Positions 27,455 through 36,236 are shown, counted from the stretch's first letter. The stretch: 64,000 nt of DNA from Paenibacillus brasilensis (GCF_009363115.1 NZ_CP045298.1:1007001-1071000); one strand, 5' to 3'. Notes: generated by a model not told the origin, from the letters alone. Translations and numbers: made by a program.

Positions 27455-27489
27455 ATAAAATAGGCTGTCGAGACTTTCTCGACAGCCTG
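27455..27489 (-). terminator. Perfect hairpin downstream of MFS gene, at right IS end
   Basis: AGGCTGTCGAGA-CTT-TCTCGACAGCCT (27462-27488) is a 12-bp perfect stem. On the minus strand it is followed by ATTTTATG, so it can terminate the MFS gene at 27520. Its distal arm is the IS terminal repeat. Confidence 0.7.
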
Positions 27490-27519
27490 AAAATCCGGCT
27501 GGGTGTAAAGCTGATTTTA

Positions 27520-28806
27520 CTACTTGATCTTCTGCGGGCGTATCCAAAACATAATTGGAATCAAAAGAAGAGAAAGGAAACTGCCTGCATAGGCTAGCGT
27601 AGCATAACTGGAATTTGCAACTACCATGCCAGATAACGCTCCTCCAGATGCGCCTGCTAATGCAATCAATACATCCACAACTCCTTGCACTTTGGCCTGA
27701 TTAGATGTTTTGGTTGAATCTACAATCAGAGCAGTTCCACTAATTAGTCCAAAATTCCAGCCCAGTCCCAAGAGAGAAAGAGCAACAATTAGCATAACCA
27801 TCGATTCAGAAGGCGCAAGAGCAGCTATAACTCCTGCAACTAACAAAGTTAAGCCAGAAGCCGCCGCCATTACAGTCCGCCCTACTTTATCTACCAGAAT
27901 ACCTGTAATTAGAGATGGCAGATACATAAAACCAATATGAAAACCGATAACCACTCCAACTTCACTCAATCCATGTCCATGATGTGCCATATGTATGGGA
28001 GTCATCGTCATAATCGCTACCATGACAATTTGAGTCAATATCATAACTAAAGCACCGAGAGTAATTCCTCCACGTCCATTATAAGTTGCTGTATTGGCTA
28101 AAGAAGATTTTGCTTCTGTATCTACCTTATGCGCAATAGCATATGCAACCAGCAGAGGATCAGGGCGAAGAAACAACAATAGAACAATTCCTGCAAAAAG
28201 ATAAGTAACTGCTGATAAAAGAAAGGGTCCTGCTAAACTGGGAACTCCGATCGAAAGGGCGAGTCTGCCAGTTGCCTCTACTAAATTCGGCCCCGCTACT
28301 GCTCCAATTGTGGTAAAAACCATAGCCAGACTTGCAGCAGTGGCCCTCTGTTTAAAGTTCGCTAGGTCTGTACCTGCGTAACGAGCCTGTAGATTGGTAG
28401 CTGCTCCCGCTCCGTAGATAAGAAGTGAAATTAAAAGTAAGACAATGCTATTGGCAAGAGCTGCCCCAACAACGCCGATCGCTCCTATTCCTCCTGCAAT
28501 AAAGCCCAATCCTAAACCCATTCTTCTACCCAATCTTTGGGAGAATCGACCAACAAGTAAAGCGGCTACTGCTGATCCTAGTGTAAATAAAGCTGTAGGA
28601 ACGCCACTGAACTTATCGGTACCCAGCATATCCCGTGCTAATAATGCCCCGACTGTTACTCCAGCCGCAAGACCGGCACCACCAAAAATTTGCGAAATAA
28701 TTACCGTAATGATTGTACGGTGATATAACTTTCTTTGCTTTTCAGGAGAATCCACGTATGTTTGTATAAGATCCTGCTGCTTTCTTGAAATATTAGTTAT
28801 AGTCAT
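27520..28806 (-). CDS. MFS transporter
   Basis: 428 residues, 12 membrane segments, with a hydrophilic N-terminal tail of about 30 residues and the motif A-like loop GRFSQRLGRRMGLG between helices 2 and 3. A central cytoplasmic loop near residue 225 (AHKVDTEAKSSLAN) divides the halves. Probably an exporter of small compounds or drugs; substrate unknown. AAAGGAT precedes ATG 28806 by a normal spacing. Monocistronic. Confidence 0.88.
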   Translation of the reverse strand: MTITNISRKQQDLIQTYVDSPEKQRKLYHRTIITVIISQIFGGAGLAAGVTVGALLARDMLGTDKFSGVPTALFTLGSAVAALLVGRFSQRLGRRMGLGLGFIAGGIGAIGVVGAALANSIVLLLISLLIYGAGAATNLQARYAGTDLANFKQRATAASLAMVFTTIGAVAGPNLVEATGRLALSIGVPSLAGPFLLSAVTYLFAGIVLLLFLRPDPLLVAYAIAHKVDTEAKSSLANTATYNGRGGITLGALVMILTQIVMVAIMTMTPIHMAHHGHGLSEVGVVIGFHIGFMYLPSLITGILVDKVGRTVMAAASGLTLLVAGVIAALAPSESMVMLIVALSLLGLGWNFGLISGTALIVDSTKTSNQAKVQGVVDVLIALAGASGGALSGMVVANSSYATLAYAGSFLSLLLIPIMFWIRPQKIK

Positions 28807-28890
28807 AAAATGAATATCCTTTCAAGGTCCTCGGCCGGATGATTTATAAGGCTCAATTGATGTGATGGCTTGTATAAACCTTTATTGCTA

Positions 28891-29658
28891 CTAAAGTAGG
28901 AGGTATAACAAAATAACATGATGAATAACATGCGCCAAAGCGTGTGCCATCATCGCATATTGCAATCCCAGCTTCCGATACAGCCAACCAAAAACCATAC
29001 CAAAAATGCCGTTGAGTAAGAAGCAGCGGATTAGAATTAAGGTGTTCAGACCACCAAACGCCGCAATCGTTGCCGGAATATGTCCTGCTGCAAACAAAAG
29101 TGCTGATACAATGTTGGCAACTACAAATACCCATACTGGGATATTCTCTTTTTCTTTGCTGCGGGCAAACAGCTTCCAAAAGATAAAAGCAGCCAATGAC
29201 ATGAAAAATAATCTCATCATAATTTCTTCTATTACTCCACCGTAAATAACCGAGACGGCCAGATAGATTAGCGAATAGCTATCCTTCGTATAACTTGCCG
29301 CAACTTCGGGAATCATTTTGGCGAAAAAGAAATAATCCGATAATAAAAGCAGACCAGCTATAATGCTAATAAATAAAGTAATCAGCGTACTTTTTTTTGT
29401 AAAAGTCAGCTTTTTCAGCAGGTTTACCTTATCAGCTAAAATATACCCCAAAAATCCCATAATACCAGTATATAAAATGCCCGTCTGAATACCTGAGACT
29501 ATAATGTATACTTCTTTGGACATCTGAGATAGGATCTGGTTAATCATTTCTTCATTCAGCGTAGCGATGTTATGCATTCCTATCAGTACTCCACCAATAA
29601 TACCGATTGGTAACATACAAAGTGAAAATTTCAATGCACGCTTATAAATGTTTCCCAT
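28891..29658 (-). CDS. CPBP-family intramembrane metalloprotease
   Basis: 255 residues, about eight membrane segments. The three CPBP (Abi/CAAX) motifs are present: EEIMMR (EExxxR), FAAGH (FxxxH) and the late HALAHVIHH. Members process prenylated or other membrane proteins, and some give immunity to bacteriocins. The start, with GGAGATG upstream, overlaps the XRE regulator by 17 nt, so the two are one unit. Its substrate is unknown. Confidence 0.9.
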   Translation of the reverse strand: MGNIYKRALKFSLCMLPIGIIGGVLIGMHNIATLNEEMINQILSQMSKEVYIIVSGIQTGILYTGIMGFLGYILADKVNLLKKLTFTKKSTLITLFISIIAGLLLLSDYFFFAKMIPEVAASYTKDSYSLIYLAVSVIYGGVIEEIMMRLFFMSLAAFIFWKLFARSKEKENIPVWVFVVANIVSALLFAAGHIPATIAAFGGLNTLILIRCFLLNGIFGMVFGWLYRKLGLQYAMMAHALAHVIHHVILLYLLL

Positions 29659-30775
29659 TTTCGTTCATCTCCAATTTGAATTTTAAGGTTCCAACAATAC
29701 TCTTATATCTCGGCAGTTCTGCCAAGACAGCAAATGCGGGATTTTCTACAATACCTTGTATCATGCTTGCTTTGACTGTCTCTTCATTACGAACGATCTT
29801 TGATCCTAGCTTGAATTCCTTGAGCCAGTCGTCAATGACATCAAAATAAGAATCACCATGCAAGTCATATAGAGAAAAATCTAAAGTACAAATAGACAAA
29901 TACTTTTGCAACATATCCAAGGCGGTTTCGTGATTACCCTGCATGCAATACACCTGTGCAGCCGTATAGTATACCTTTACCATCGTATTGGGATGTAGCT
30001 CCTCTAGGTCATAAGCATCTGCAAGAGCAAAAGTGCGTTGCAAGATTTCCTCTGTTTTTTCTACCTTTGACGCATTTAGGAGTAGATAAGACGGTACTCC
30101 TGAAGCCAGTAATAACAAGTGCTGATACATACTAATCTGCATGACTTCATTGGCCTTTTTCACGTTTCCCATCATTTGATACGCCTGTGCTACCATTTCA
30201 TCAACCGGAGAATGTGGACGGAGGGTTTCACCAAGTAAATCCAGGACCTCCTGCGGTTTTTGTAACATAAGATAACAGGTAGCTTCCAATGATACTGCAT
30301 CTTTGGTAAGCGAAACATCCTCACTTTCTGTTTTCACCCGAATACATAGGCTGACAGATTCTTCAAGCATTTTCGTCCGTTTTTCCGGCTCTGCCGCCAG
30401 CATATGATGATTGGTAAGCAATAACGCCATCTGAAGCAGCAGAGGAAAACAGGAATAATATTTTTTTATGATCCCACTGCACTCTGTAATCACTTCATCA
30501 AAGGGCTTTTCAGTAAAATCAGAGGCAAGTCTGTGATACAACTTTTTAATATCTTCCTCTGTCATTTGAGGCGCATATCCTATTAATTCATCGATGCTGA
30601 TATTAAAATATGCCGCCAATTGAGGAAGAAAGGTAATATCGGGATAGCTCTGTCCCGTTTCCCATTTTGAAACAGACGCTTTTGTAACACCTATAAATGC
30701 TGCCAGCTCATCCTGCGTAATCCCTTTTTCTCTGCGCTTTACAATAAGTGTTTTAGCAGTATTGATTTCTTTCAT
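29642..30775 (-). CDS. XRE-family regulator with helical repeat domain
   Basis: 377 residues from ATG 30775, directly behind GGAGGTGATG; the longer frame to 30817 lacks a site. Residues ~6-62 are an XRE helix-turn-helix (KGITQDELAAFIGVTKASVSKWETG split here as TQDELAAFIGVTKASVSKWE). The rest is alpha-helical with TPR-like spacing (VKKANEVMQ, CMQGNHETALDMLQKYL), as in Rgg/PlcR-like peptide-sensing regulators. It overlaps and probably controls the CPBP protease gene. Its ligand is unknown. Confidence 0.88.
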   Translation of the reverse strand: MKEINTAKTLIVKRREKGITQDELAAFIGVTKASVSKWETGQSYPDITFLPQLAAYFNISIDELIGYAPQMTEEDIKKLYHRLASDFTEKPFDEVITECSGIIKKYYSCFPLLLQMALLLTNHHMLAAEPEKRTKMLEESVSLCIRVKTESEDVSLTKDAVSLEATCYLMLQKPQEVLDLLGETLRPHSPVDEMVAQAYQMMGNVKKANEVMQISMYQHLLLLASGVPSYLLLNASKVEKTEEILQRTFALADAYDLEELHPNTMVKVYYTAAQVYCMQGNHETALDMLQKYLSICTLDFSLYDLHGDSYFDVIDDWLKEFKLGSKIVRNEETVKASMIQGIVENPAFAVLAELPRYKSIVGTLKFKLEMNENGKHL

Positions 30776-30956
30776 TTCATCACCTCCGTTATAATTATAC
30801 GGATTATGGCCACACAAACTATGGATTTAAAGTTTATTTCCGTTGATAAAATCAACTACAGAGAAACTCAAGATCATTTCTTAATTACAATCATATCGTA
30901 ATGGGTGACAATTCAGCGTATTACTAGCTATGGTAAGATGAAGTATCTTGTTACCA

Positions 30957-31007
30957 AATAAAAAATGACATAAGATAAGCCCTTAAATAAGGCCCTCCAA
31001 TGTCATT
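30957..31007 (-). terminator. Minus-strand terminator
   Basis: AATGACAT (31000-31007 read on minus) pairs with ATGTCATT (30964-30971), enclosing an inner GGCC-TT/AA-GGGC hairpin, followed on the minus strand by TTTTATTT. It lies downstream of the small minus-strand gene at 31079 and supports that gene. Confidence 0.65.
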
Positions 31008-31078
31008 GATCTAGAATCTTTTACTAAGCATGATCTGATATCTTTTTGATTGAAACAAAATATACTTAAATGAATTTG

Positions 31079-31291
31079 CTACTTTTCGGCAGCATGAGCA
31101 ATTCCTTGATAACGGTGAGCAAGGGCTTTGTGATAATACTCTTGTTCGGCAAACTGAAAAAACAGCACTGGATTGTTGGCATTAGCCATTTTCATCCGTT
31201 CGAAATGCTCCGCCTTTACAAAGTTTTCACCGGCGAGTTGATTAGGATCGTTAGACGTATTCATATCGCGATAAAAAGTTGTATTGTACAA
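31079..31291 (-). CDS. Small hypothetical protein, 70 aa
   Basis: The frame opens at GTG 31300, but AGGGAGTG (31298-31305) fits TTG 31291 better, giving MYNTTFYRDMNTSND. The protein is hydrophilic and probably helical (FVKAEHFERMKMANANNPVL then FFQFAEQEYYHKALAHRYQG) with many His, Asn and Gln. It has its own downstream terminator. I recognise no family. Confidence 0.55.
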   Translation of the reverse strand: MYNTTFYRDMNTSNDPNQLAGENFVKAEHFERMKMANANNPVLFFQFAEQEYYHKALAHRYQGIAHAAEK

Positions 31292-31300
31292 AATAAGCAC

Positions 31301-31671
31301 TCCCTGTCTGGTTTTGATGTGTAGTTAAAATACTATATGGCAAACACCCTGTTTTGGGCACATGATGAGAGCCCAAAATTGGCGGGACCCCACTCCCTTC
31401 AAATATCAACATGCATCAACGGTCTTTTTTCAATATTTGCATAACAAGCCAGCATCCTGTCAAAATCAGGTAGTCGCTCGCTCAACTAATTTGAACTCCA
31501 AAGGATGTATATGCCAGCTAAATGCAAGGTTGAAGCCACTCATTCGAAGGTACAGACAATCCGAATATATAATGACAATTATTGATTTATTTCTCTTTAT
31601 TCGACATTAGATTACAATAAAAGTTATTTTTCGCTATATACTATTTTCCTAAGTAAGAGTACAATAAAAAT
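31301..31671. other. Gene-poor stretch with lacI 3' fragment
   Basis: Apart from the repeated lacI end (31465-31509) and the promoter regions of the small gene and the bacteriocin, nothing is recognised. Minus-strand codons just outside the repeat (GFNLAFSW) do not match the lacI copy at 35 kb. Confidence 0.5.
31465..31509 (-). repeat. Left copy of direct repeat: lacI 3' end fragment
   Basis: About 45 bp match 35134-35178 with one mismatch in the first 44 positions. Read on the minus strand it encodes HPLEFKLVERATT-stop, the C-terminus of the lacI-type protein whose other copy ends at 35135 (HPLAFKLVERATT). The two copies bracket the bacteriocin cassette. Confidence 0.85.
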
Positions 31672-31691
31672 TGTAATTTCCGGAAATTACA
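31672..31691. promoter_or_regulatory. Perfect 20-bp palindrome upstream of bacteriocin gene
   Basis: TGTAATTTCC and GGAAATTACA abut to form a perfect palindrome 37 bp before the bacteriocin start. It may be an operator, or a 5' hairpin in the mRNA. It is unlike the 36.2-kb palindrome apart from a TGTAAT start. Confidence 0.6.
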
Positions 31692-31728
31692 TATTAATTT
31701 TATTTTATTCATTTAGGAGGAAGTAAAA

Positions 31729-32139
31729 ATGAAAACAAAACGTGCTCTAGTTGCTTTATTTGCTGCTGCTATGCTAGTTGTTTCTGCCAGCCAAGCCATG
31801 GCCGAAACTAATAGCAATCTAACAAGTGGTTCTGTGGATCTTACTAATGCTCCTCTTCAGAATGAATCGGTTACTCCGTTTAAAGTTACTACTGCTGTAG
31901 ATGCAGGGGGAGGACAATGGGATTACGGAACAAGTCCCGTGTTCGGCTGGGGAATATCAAAGCAAGTATGGTCTAATTACAATCATCCTAAATACTATCA
32001 TTCTTCTTCCTGCTCCATCGGAACAACTGAAAGTCACAGTGGCTCTCAAAGAGGAGGGAATACCGCTTACTCTAGTGCTACTGGAGAAAGAGATGCCAAA
32101 ACCCATGCTTACTGGAAAGTAGAAGACGGCGTGGAATAA
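31729..32139 (+). CDS. Lactococcin 972-family bacteriocin precursor
   Basis: 136 residues, start behind AGGAGG (31715-31720). A Sec signal peptide ends near MAMA or SQAMA at residue 25, then a Thr/Asn-rich stretch, then the mature-type domain beginning near GGGQWDYGTS and containing KQVWSNYNHPKYYHSSS, the family signature (WxYG... VWSNY-H...HSS). Lactococcin 972 family peptides block septum formation by binding lipid II. The two following genes are the usual partners, a multi-membrane-spanning protein and an ABC ATPase. The mature part is longer than the 66-residue lactococcin 972 itself. Confidence 0.9.
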   Translation: MKTKRALVALFAAAMLVVSASQAMAETNSNLTSGSVDLTNAPLQNESVTPFKVTTAVDAGGGQWDYGTSPVFGWGISKQVWSNYNHPKYYHSSSCSIGTTESHSGSQRGGNTAYSSATGERDAKTHAYWKVEDGVE

Positions 32140-32162
32140 ATTTTGACTTAAACTTTTTTTGT

Positions 32163-32195
32163 CAGGAGATTATCGGGCTATAGGATAATCTCCTG
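32163..32195 (+). terminator. Intercistronic hairpin in the bacteriocin operon
   Basis: A perfect 12-bp stem CAGGAGATTATC/GATAATCTCCTG with a 9-nt loop stands between the precursor gene and the membrane-protein gene. There is no T-run after it, so it is more likely a partial terminator or a 3' stabiliser that keeps precursor mRNA above that of the downstream genes. Confidence 0.65.
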
Positions 32196-32237
32196 AGCTC
32201 TTCTACAGACATATATTTCCTAAAAGGAGCATTAGAT

Positions 32238-34466
32238 TTGAAAAAAATAGCAGTGTGTTTCTTGATAATTTTGTCAATCATTTCATTTTCAATAATATAT
32301 ATTCAAACAGATATAGATCAATTCAATGATATAGCACATCTGGAGCGTTCTATTGCTAGGGAATTTTCTATTCCAGAAGCTTCACTACTAGCCAATCCGC
32401 TTGAATTCTATCCGATACTTGCTAAAGCAGCGAGAGAAGCCCAAGTTAACATTATAAGAACAGGTATTAATTACAAGCCTGACAACCAAATTGAAATTGT
32501 AAAATACGTTTTGCTGTACAGTGACTCTCAAATCTATAATAAAATACGGATTACAAGCGGCAGAAAATTAGCTCCACAAGATATGGAAAATGGAAAATAT
32601 TTTTTATCATCTGTACAAACACATAATGCTAACCAAATTGGAATGATACAGGACTTTGGACAAAATGATCAAATTACTGTTCAACCGCTTATATTATCCT
32701 ATCAACATTTACCTACAGCGGGTGTGTATTATGTAGAAACGACAGAACCACAAAAATTCAAATATTTTTTGCAATTATTATCGAAGCATTTAAACGATCA
32801 ATTCAAATTAACCCATTCTAATTTTAGAATTAAATCCGACACCTTAATGTCCCATGTTAAAAATCTGGATACTCCAAAAAATTCTCCTTCATTGATAACA
32901 CTTACCCAGATTCAATATGGGCTATTTCTTTTGATTCTGATTTTTCTAGTTTATTCTGTGTTTAACCAATCCAAAATGATAGGCATTTATAAATTACACG
33001 GAATAACAAATTGGAGAATATGGTTTAACCTCCTGGGGAAAATCATTATTATTTCAGCTATCGTGTCCACTTTTTTTTGCGGGATTTTTTCTTTGCTCAT
33101 TCCCAATGCAGGTCTTCTTTTTGCTATAAGCGCTATGTTATTTATGCTTCAAAGCTACATTATACTATTGTTCATTTCATTCATTCCATTTATATATGTA
33201 TATAGGTTGACGATCAACCAAATCATAAAAAATCGTAAACCAACTCAAGGTATTTTTATATTGAATACCGTTGCAAAACTAATTTTCTCCATACTTATCA
33301 TCGTGTCGGGTACATCCTTAATTACCCAATATCATGAGTTCAAAAATCAGCAGCAAAATTTAAAAGGTTGGGAGAACAGTAAAGATTATGGCACGTTTTA
33401 TCCCGTGTTTACCGGATACGACCAGCATGATATGAGAACGGGGAGTACAGGTTTTGATGAGATTACAGCAGATCATTTATACCCTATTGTGAATAAAATG
33501 GGTGCTTTGCTTATCAATGCCCGGCAATATGAAGAAACTGCATTAAAACTTGATTCCGATTATAAGGGGATACGCACAGTAAAAGTCAACAACAATTACT
33601 TACAACAATATCCAGTCTATGATCTGCATCGAGAAAAGGTTTCTGTATCTGAAAATAATAAGCATTGGCTTTTACTCGTACCTGAGAAGTACCGAAACAA
33701 AGAAAAAGAAATTAAATCCTTTTTTATAGAAGATCGAAAAATGCTCTTTGATTATGAACGAAAAACCTATAAACACCAAGTAGATAAACATTTAGAAAAC
33801 CAGACCATTGAAATCATATGGTTAACCAATCATCAACTTTTGTTCAGTTTTAATCCCGATGTCTTCAAATCAGAACATAATTTTATTCTGGAGCCTATTA
33901 TTGAAGTGGTTACTGAAAAAAACAGTTTTATAACAGATTGTACAGGTATTCTTGGCAACGGCGGAACGGACCCGCTAAAAATCAAACTCGTAAACCGGGA
34001 TACTGCTCAGACTTACAAGGCATTAGAAGCGGAATTAAAAAAGTTGCATATTGATGACAACCTAAAATATATAGTGACCGTAGATCAGTACATTTTAACA
34101 CGAATATACGCTTTACAGGATGGATTAAAGCTGCTATCTTTGATCATTTTCGGCATTACGCTAGTTTTGTTATTTCTCATAGCACAAAATTTAATATTGT
34201 TGTTTAACAAGTATGAGCAAACCTTTATCATCCGCAAACTGTTCGGCTTTGGTTTTTTCAAAACCTACAGAGAATTTATTAGATGGTTTATAGCAACCTG
34301 GGCCATACAAGCTACTATTGCCGTATGTTTTTCTCCGACATTTGGTGTTGAGTTTCTTGTCGTGCTTGCTTTTTTCATAACTGTTGAGCTTCTAGCCAGT
34401 GCAATCACAGTGGCACTCATCGAACGTAAAAATAGAATTTCAGTATTGAAAGGTGGAACGTTATAA
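32238..34466 (+). CDS. Bacteriocin-associated integral membrane protein
   Basis: 742 residues from TTG 32238 with AAAGGAG upstream. One N-terminal helix, a ~200-residue external domain, three helices near 225-335, a second long external domain, then three helices at the C-terminus (about 630-735). This is the FtsX/DUF1430-like layout of the bacteriocin-associated protein found with lactococcin 972 relatives; together with the ABC protein it is thought to give export or immunity. The region is clearly AT-rich compared with flanks. One nucleotide separates it from the ATPase gene. Confidence 0.85.
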   Translation: MKKIAVCFLIILSIISFSIIYIQTDIDQFNDIAHLERSIAREFSIPEASLLANPLEFYPILAKAAREAQVNIIRTGINYKPDNQIEIVKYVLLYSDSQIYNKIRITSGRKLAPQDMENGKYFLSSVQTHNANQIGMIQDFGQNDQITVQPLILSYQHLPTAGVYYVETTEPQKFKYFLQLLSKHLNDQFKLTHSNFRIKSDTLMSHVKNLDTPKNSPSLITLTQIQYGLFLLILIFLVYSVFNQSKMIGIYKLHGITNWRIWFNLLGKIIIISAIVSTFFCGIFSLLIPNAGLLFAISAMLFMLQSYIILLFISFIPFIYVYRLTINQIIKNRKPTQGIFILNTVAKLIFSILIIVSGTSLITQYHEFKNQQQNLKGWENSKDYGTFYPVFTGYDQHDMRTGSTGFDEITADHLYPIVNKMGALLINARQYEETALKLDSDYKGIRTVKVNNNYLQQYPVYDLHREKVSVSENNKHWLLLVPEKYRNKEKEIKSFFIEDRKMLFDYERKTYKHQVDKHLENQTIEIIWLTNHQLLFSFNPDVFKSEHNFILEPIIEVVTEKNSFITDCTGILGNGGTDPLKIKLVNRDTAQTYKALEAELKKLHIDDNLKYIVTVDQYILTRIYALQDGLKLLSLIIFGITLVLLFLIAQNLILLFNKYEQTFIIRKLFGFGFFKTYREFIRWFIATWAIQATIAVCFSPTFGVEFLVVLAFFITVELLASAITVALIERKNRISVLKGGTL

Positions 34467-34467
34467 A

Positions 34468-35109
34468 ATGGTAAATAACATATGTGAGCTGATTAATGTC
34501 AGCAAAAAGTATGGAAATTATTCTGTGCTTCGGCATATTAACATGTCTATAGCCCAAGGAGAAATGATCGCTATAACAGGAAAAAGCGGAGCTGGGAAAA
34601 CAACCATTTTAAATACCATCGGGATGCTAGAGCAGCCTGACGAGGGCAGCATTAAACTGTTTGGTAATGATCTCCCCCATCCACGCTCATCCCACGCTGT
34701 CAAGCTATTAAGAAACCACATCTCATATTTGTTCCAAAATTACGCATTGATTGACAATGCTACAATAGATGCTAATTTGGACGTTGCGTTGGCCTATTCA
34801 AAAAAATCTAAATCCGAGAAAAAGCTTCTAAAAATCAATGCTCTTTCCCAAGTCGGCCTTAACCTGTCCCTTAAACAAAAAGTTCATGAGCTTTCCGGCG
34901 GCGAACAGCAACGTGTAGCCATCGCACGGGTGATTTTGAAACCGTGTGAGTTAATCCTCGCAGATGAACCAACAGGGTCGCTGGATGGCCATAATCGGGA
35001 TGATATCTTAGCACTTCTGCAACAATTAAACTCAGAGGGGAAAACATTAATTATTGTTACTCATGACTCTGCGGTTGCCCAGGCTTGTAGTCGAATCATA
35101 AATATATGA
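34468..35109 (+). CDS. ABC transporter ATPase, bacteriocin type
   Basis: 213 residues from ATG 34468; AAGGTGG at 34450-34456 lies inside the upstream gene. Walker A GKSGAGKTT, Q-loop region LFQNYALID, signature LSGGEQQRVAIARV, Walker B LILADEPTGSLD and switch H in VTHD are all intact. It belongs to the MacB/LolD-like group that pairs with FtsX-type proteins, here the 742-residue partner. Last gene of the cassette; the right-hand repeat begins 24 bp after its stop. Confidence 0.93.
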   Translation: MVNNICELINVSKKYGNYSVLRHINMSIAQGEMIAITGKSGAGKTTILNTIGMLEQPDEGSIKLFGNDLPHPRSSHAVKLLRNHISYLFQNYALIDNATIDANLDVALAYSKKSKSEKKLLKINALSQVGLNLSLKQKVHELSGGEQQRVAIARVILKPCELILADEPTGSLDGHNRDDILALLQQLNSEGKTLIIVTHDSAVAQACSRIINI

Positions 35110-35133
35110 TGGATTGTAATAGGCGCAGGAGAG

Positions 35134-35178
35134 ATCAGGTAGTCGCTCGCTCAACTAATTTGAACGCCAAAGGATGTA
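35134..35178 (-). repeat. Right copy of direct repeat: lacI 3' end
   Basis: Matches 31465-31509 in direct orientation. This copy is continuous with the rest of the lacI pseudogene, so it is the original position; the left copy is the duplicate or a relic of a paralogue. Confidence 0.85.
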
Positions 35179-36113
35179 ATTGCTCCTGCATCCCCTCGAG
35201 GGTATTTCGAATCATGATGAACGCATTTTCCGCTTGTTTATCAATGGGGTAATGAATGGTGGTTAAATCAAGCAAATGCGATATTTCTGTGTTATCAAAG
35301 CCCACCACTGCAACATCACTTGGGACAGAGACACCGAGCCTACGCGCTTCGGTTAAAAGCCCTGCTGCCAAATAATCGGTAGAACAAGCAAACGCATCCG
35401 GCTTGTTGGGCTGTCCTCTCCACCAGTGAGCGATTTGTTCACCTTCTGCTATTGAATTTAAGCCATAAAAGTGCGGGAAGGCCTTAGCGTCCAGACCATA
35501 TTTTTTGCAAAAATCATGATAGGCCCGGATGCGTTCCTTCGTATTTAGTCCCTTCAATTCCCATATACGTTCACAATGCTGCGATAGCCTTTGGCATACA
35601 GATGCTCCAACGTGAGCATATAGCCCTGATACTGATCCATAAATACGGACGGAATTGCCTCTCTATGTTCACACGCTGCCATGTCACAATGGGGCCGTAT
35701 TTGGTATAATGCTCGATCACACTCCACTCATTGACACGAATCATGAAAACCAAGGCATCCAGTTGCTTTCTCCGCAGCAATTCTAATGCCTCAAGCTCCC
35801 GATCCCTCACGCCGTTCGTAATAAACAACGCTATATTAAAGCCATGCTCCTGAGCATACATGGTAAATCCACGCACAAATAAACCCAATGCATCATTAAA
35901 AGAAATTGAAACAATTCCTATGAGCTTGGTCATGCCCTTTTTTAAAGATACTGCATTTAAATTAGGAACGTAATCCAGTCGATCTATAACCTCCTGCACA
36001 CGCTGTCTTGTCGATTCACTTATGTACGGATGGTTATTGATGACATGGGACACTGTAACCGAGGATACACCCGCGAGCTTTGCAATTTCATGGATATTCG
36101 CCACATTTCTCAC
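35135..36113 (-). pseudogene. LacI-family regulator, frame-shifted
   Basis: The start ANIHEIAKLAGVSSVTVSHV is a typical LacI helix-turn-helix with hinge, followed by the periplasmic-binding-like domain. The first frame (36113-35571) leaves the family pattern after VTWQRVNIER, where another frame reads EAIPSVFMDQYQGYMLTLEHL. A second break near 35560-35570 leads to the frame KERIRAYHDF...VAVVGFDNTE...ERATT ending at 35135. So at least two frameshifts are present and the gene is probably dead, unless the bases are sequence errors. It is divergent from the GH4 gene it presumably controlled. Confidence 0.85.
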
Positions 36114-36196
36114 CTCGTTCTTTCTATTTTAGTATGCTCGCGGCCTCCGCCCTATAATTGTCATCCTTTCACAATAAGTTTTTTAAAAGCGCGTGA

Positions 36197-36214
36197 CCTG
36201 TAATGCATTACAGG
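36197..36214. promoter_or_regulatory. Perfect 18-bp palindrome, probable operator
   Basis: CCTGTAATG and CATTACAGG abut to a perfect palindrome in the lacI-GH4 divergent region, 62 bp before the GH4 start. It is the likely binding site of the broken LacI-type regulator, or of another sugar regulator; its centre is GC rather than the CG common in LacI sites. Confidence 0.6.
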
Positions 36215-36236
36215 GATTACAGTGAAATTGTGCTTA

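Larger units (their letters stand above)
26283..27489 (-). mobile_element. IS1182-like element with internal deletion
   Basis: Perfect 15-bp terminal inverted repeats CAGGCTGTCGAGAAA lie at 26283-26297 and, inverted, at 27475-27489. Between them is a broken transposase on the minus strand. The element is about 1.2 kb, shorter than intact relatives because the transposase centre is missing. No clear direct repeat is seen at its borders. Each end also forms part of a hairpin. Confidence 0.8.

Noticed and set aside
31362..31610. 82-codon plus-strand frame over the lacI fragment
   Set aside because: It is antisense to the repeated lacI end and has no ribosome site.
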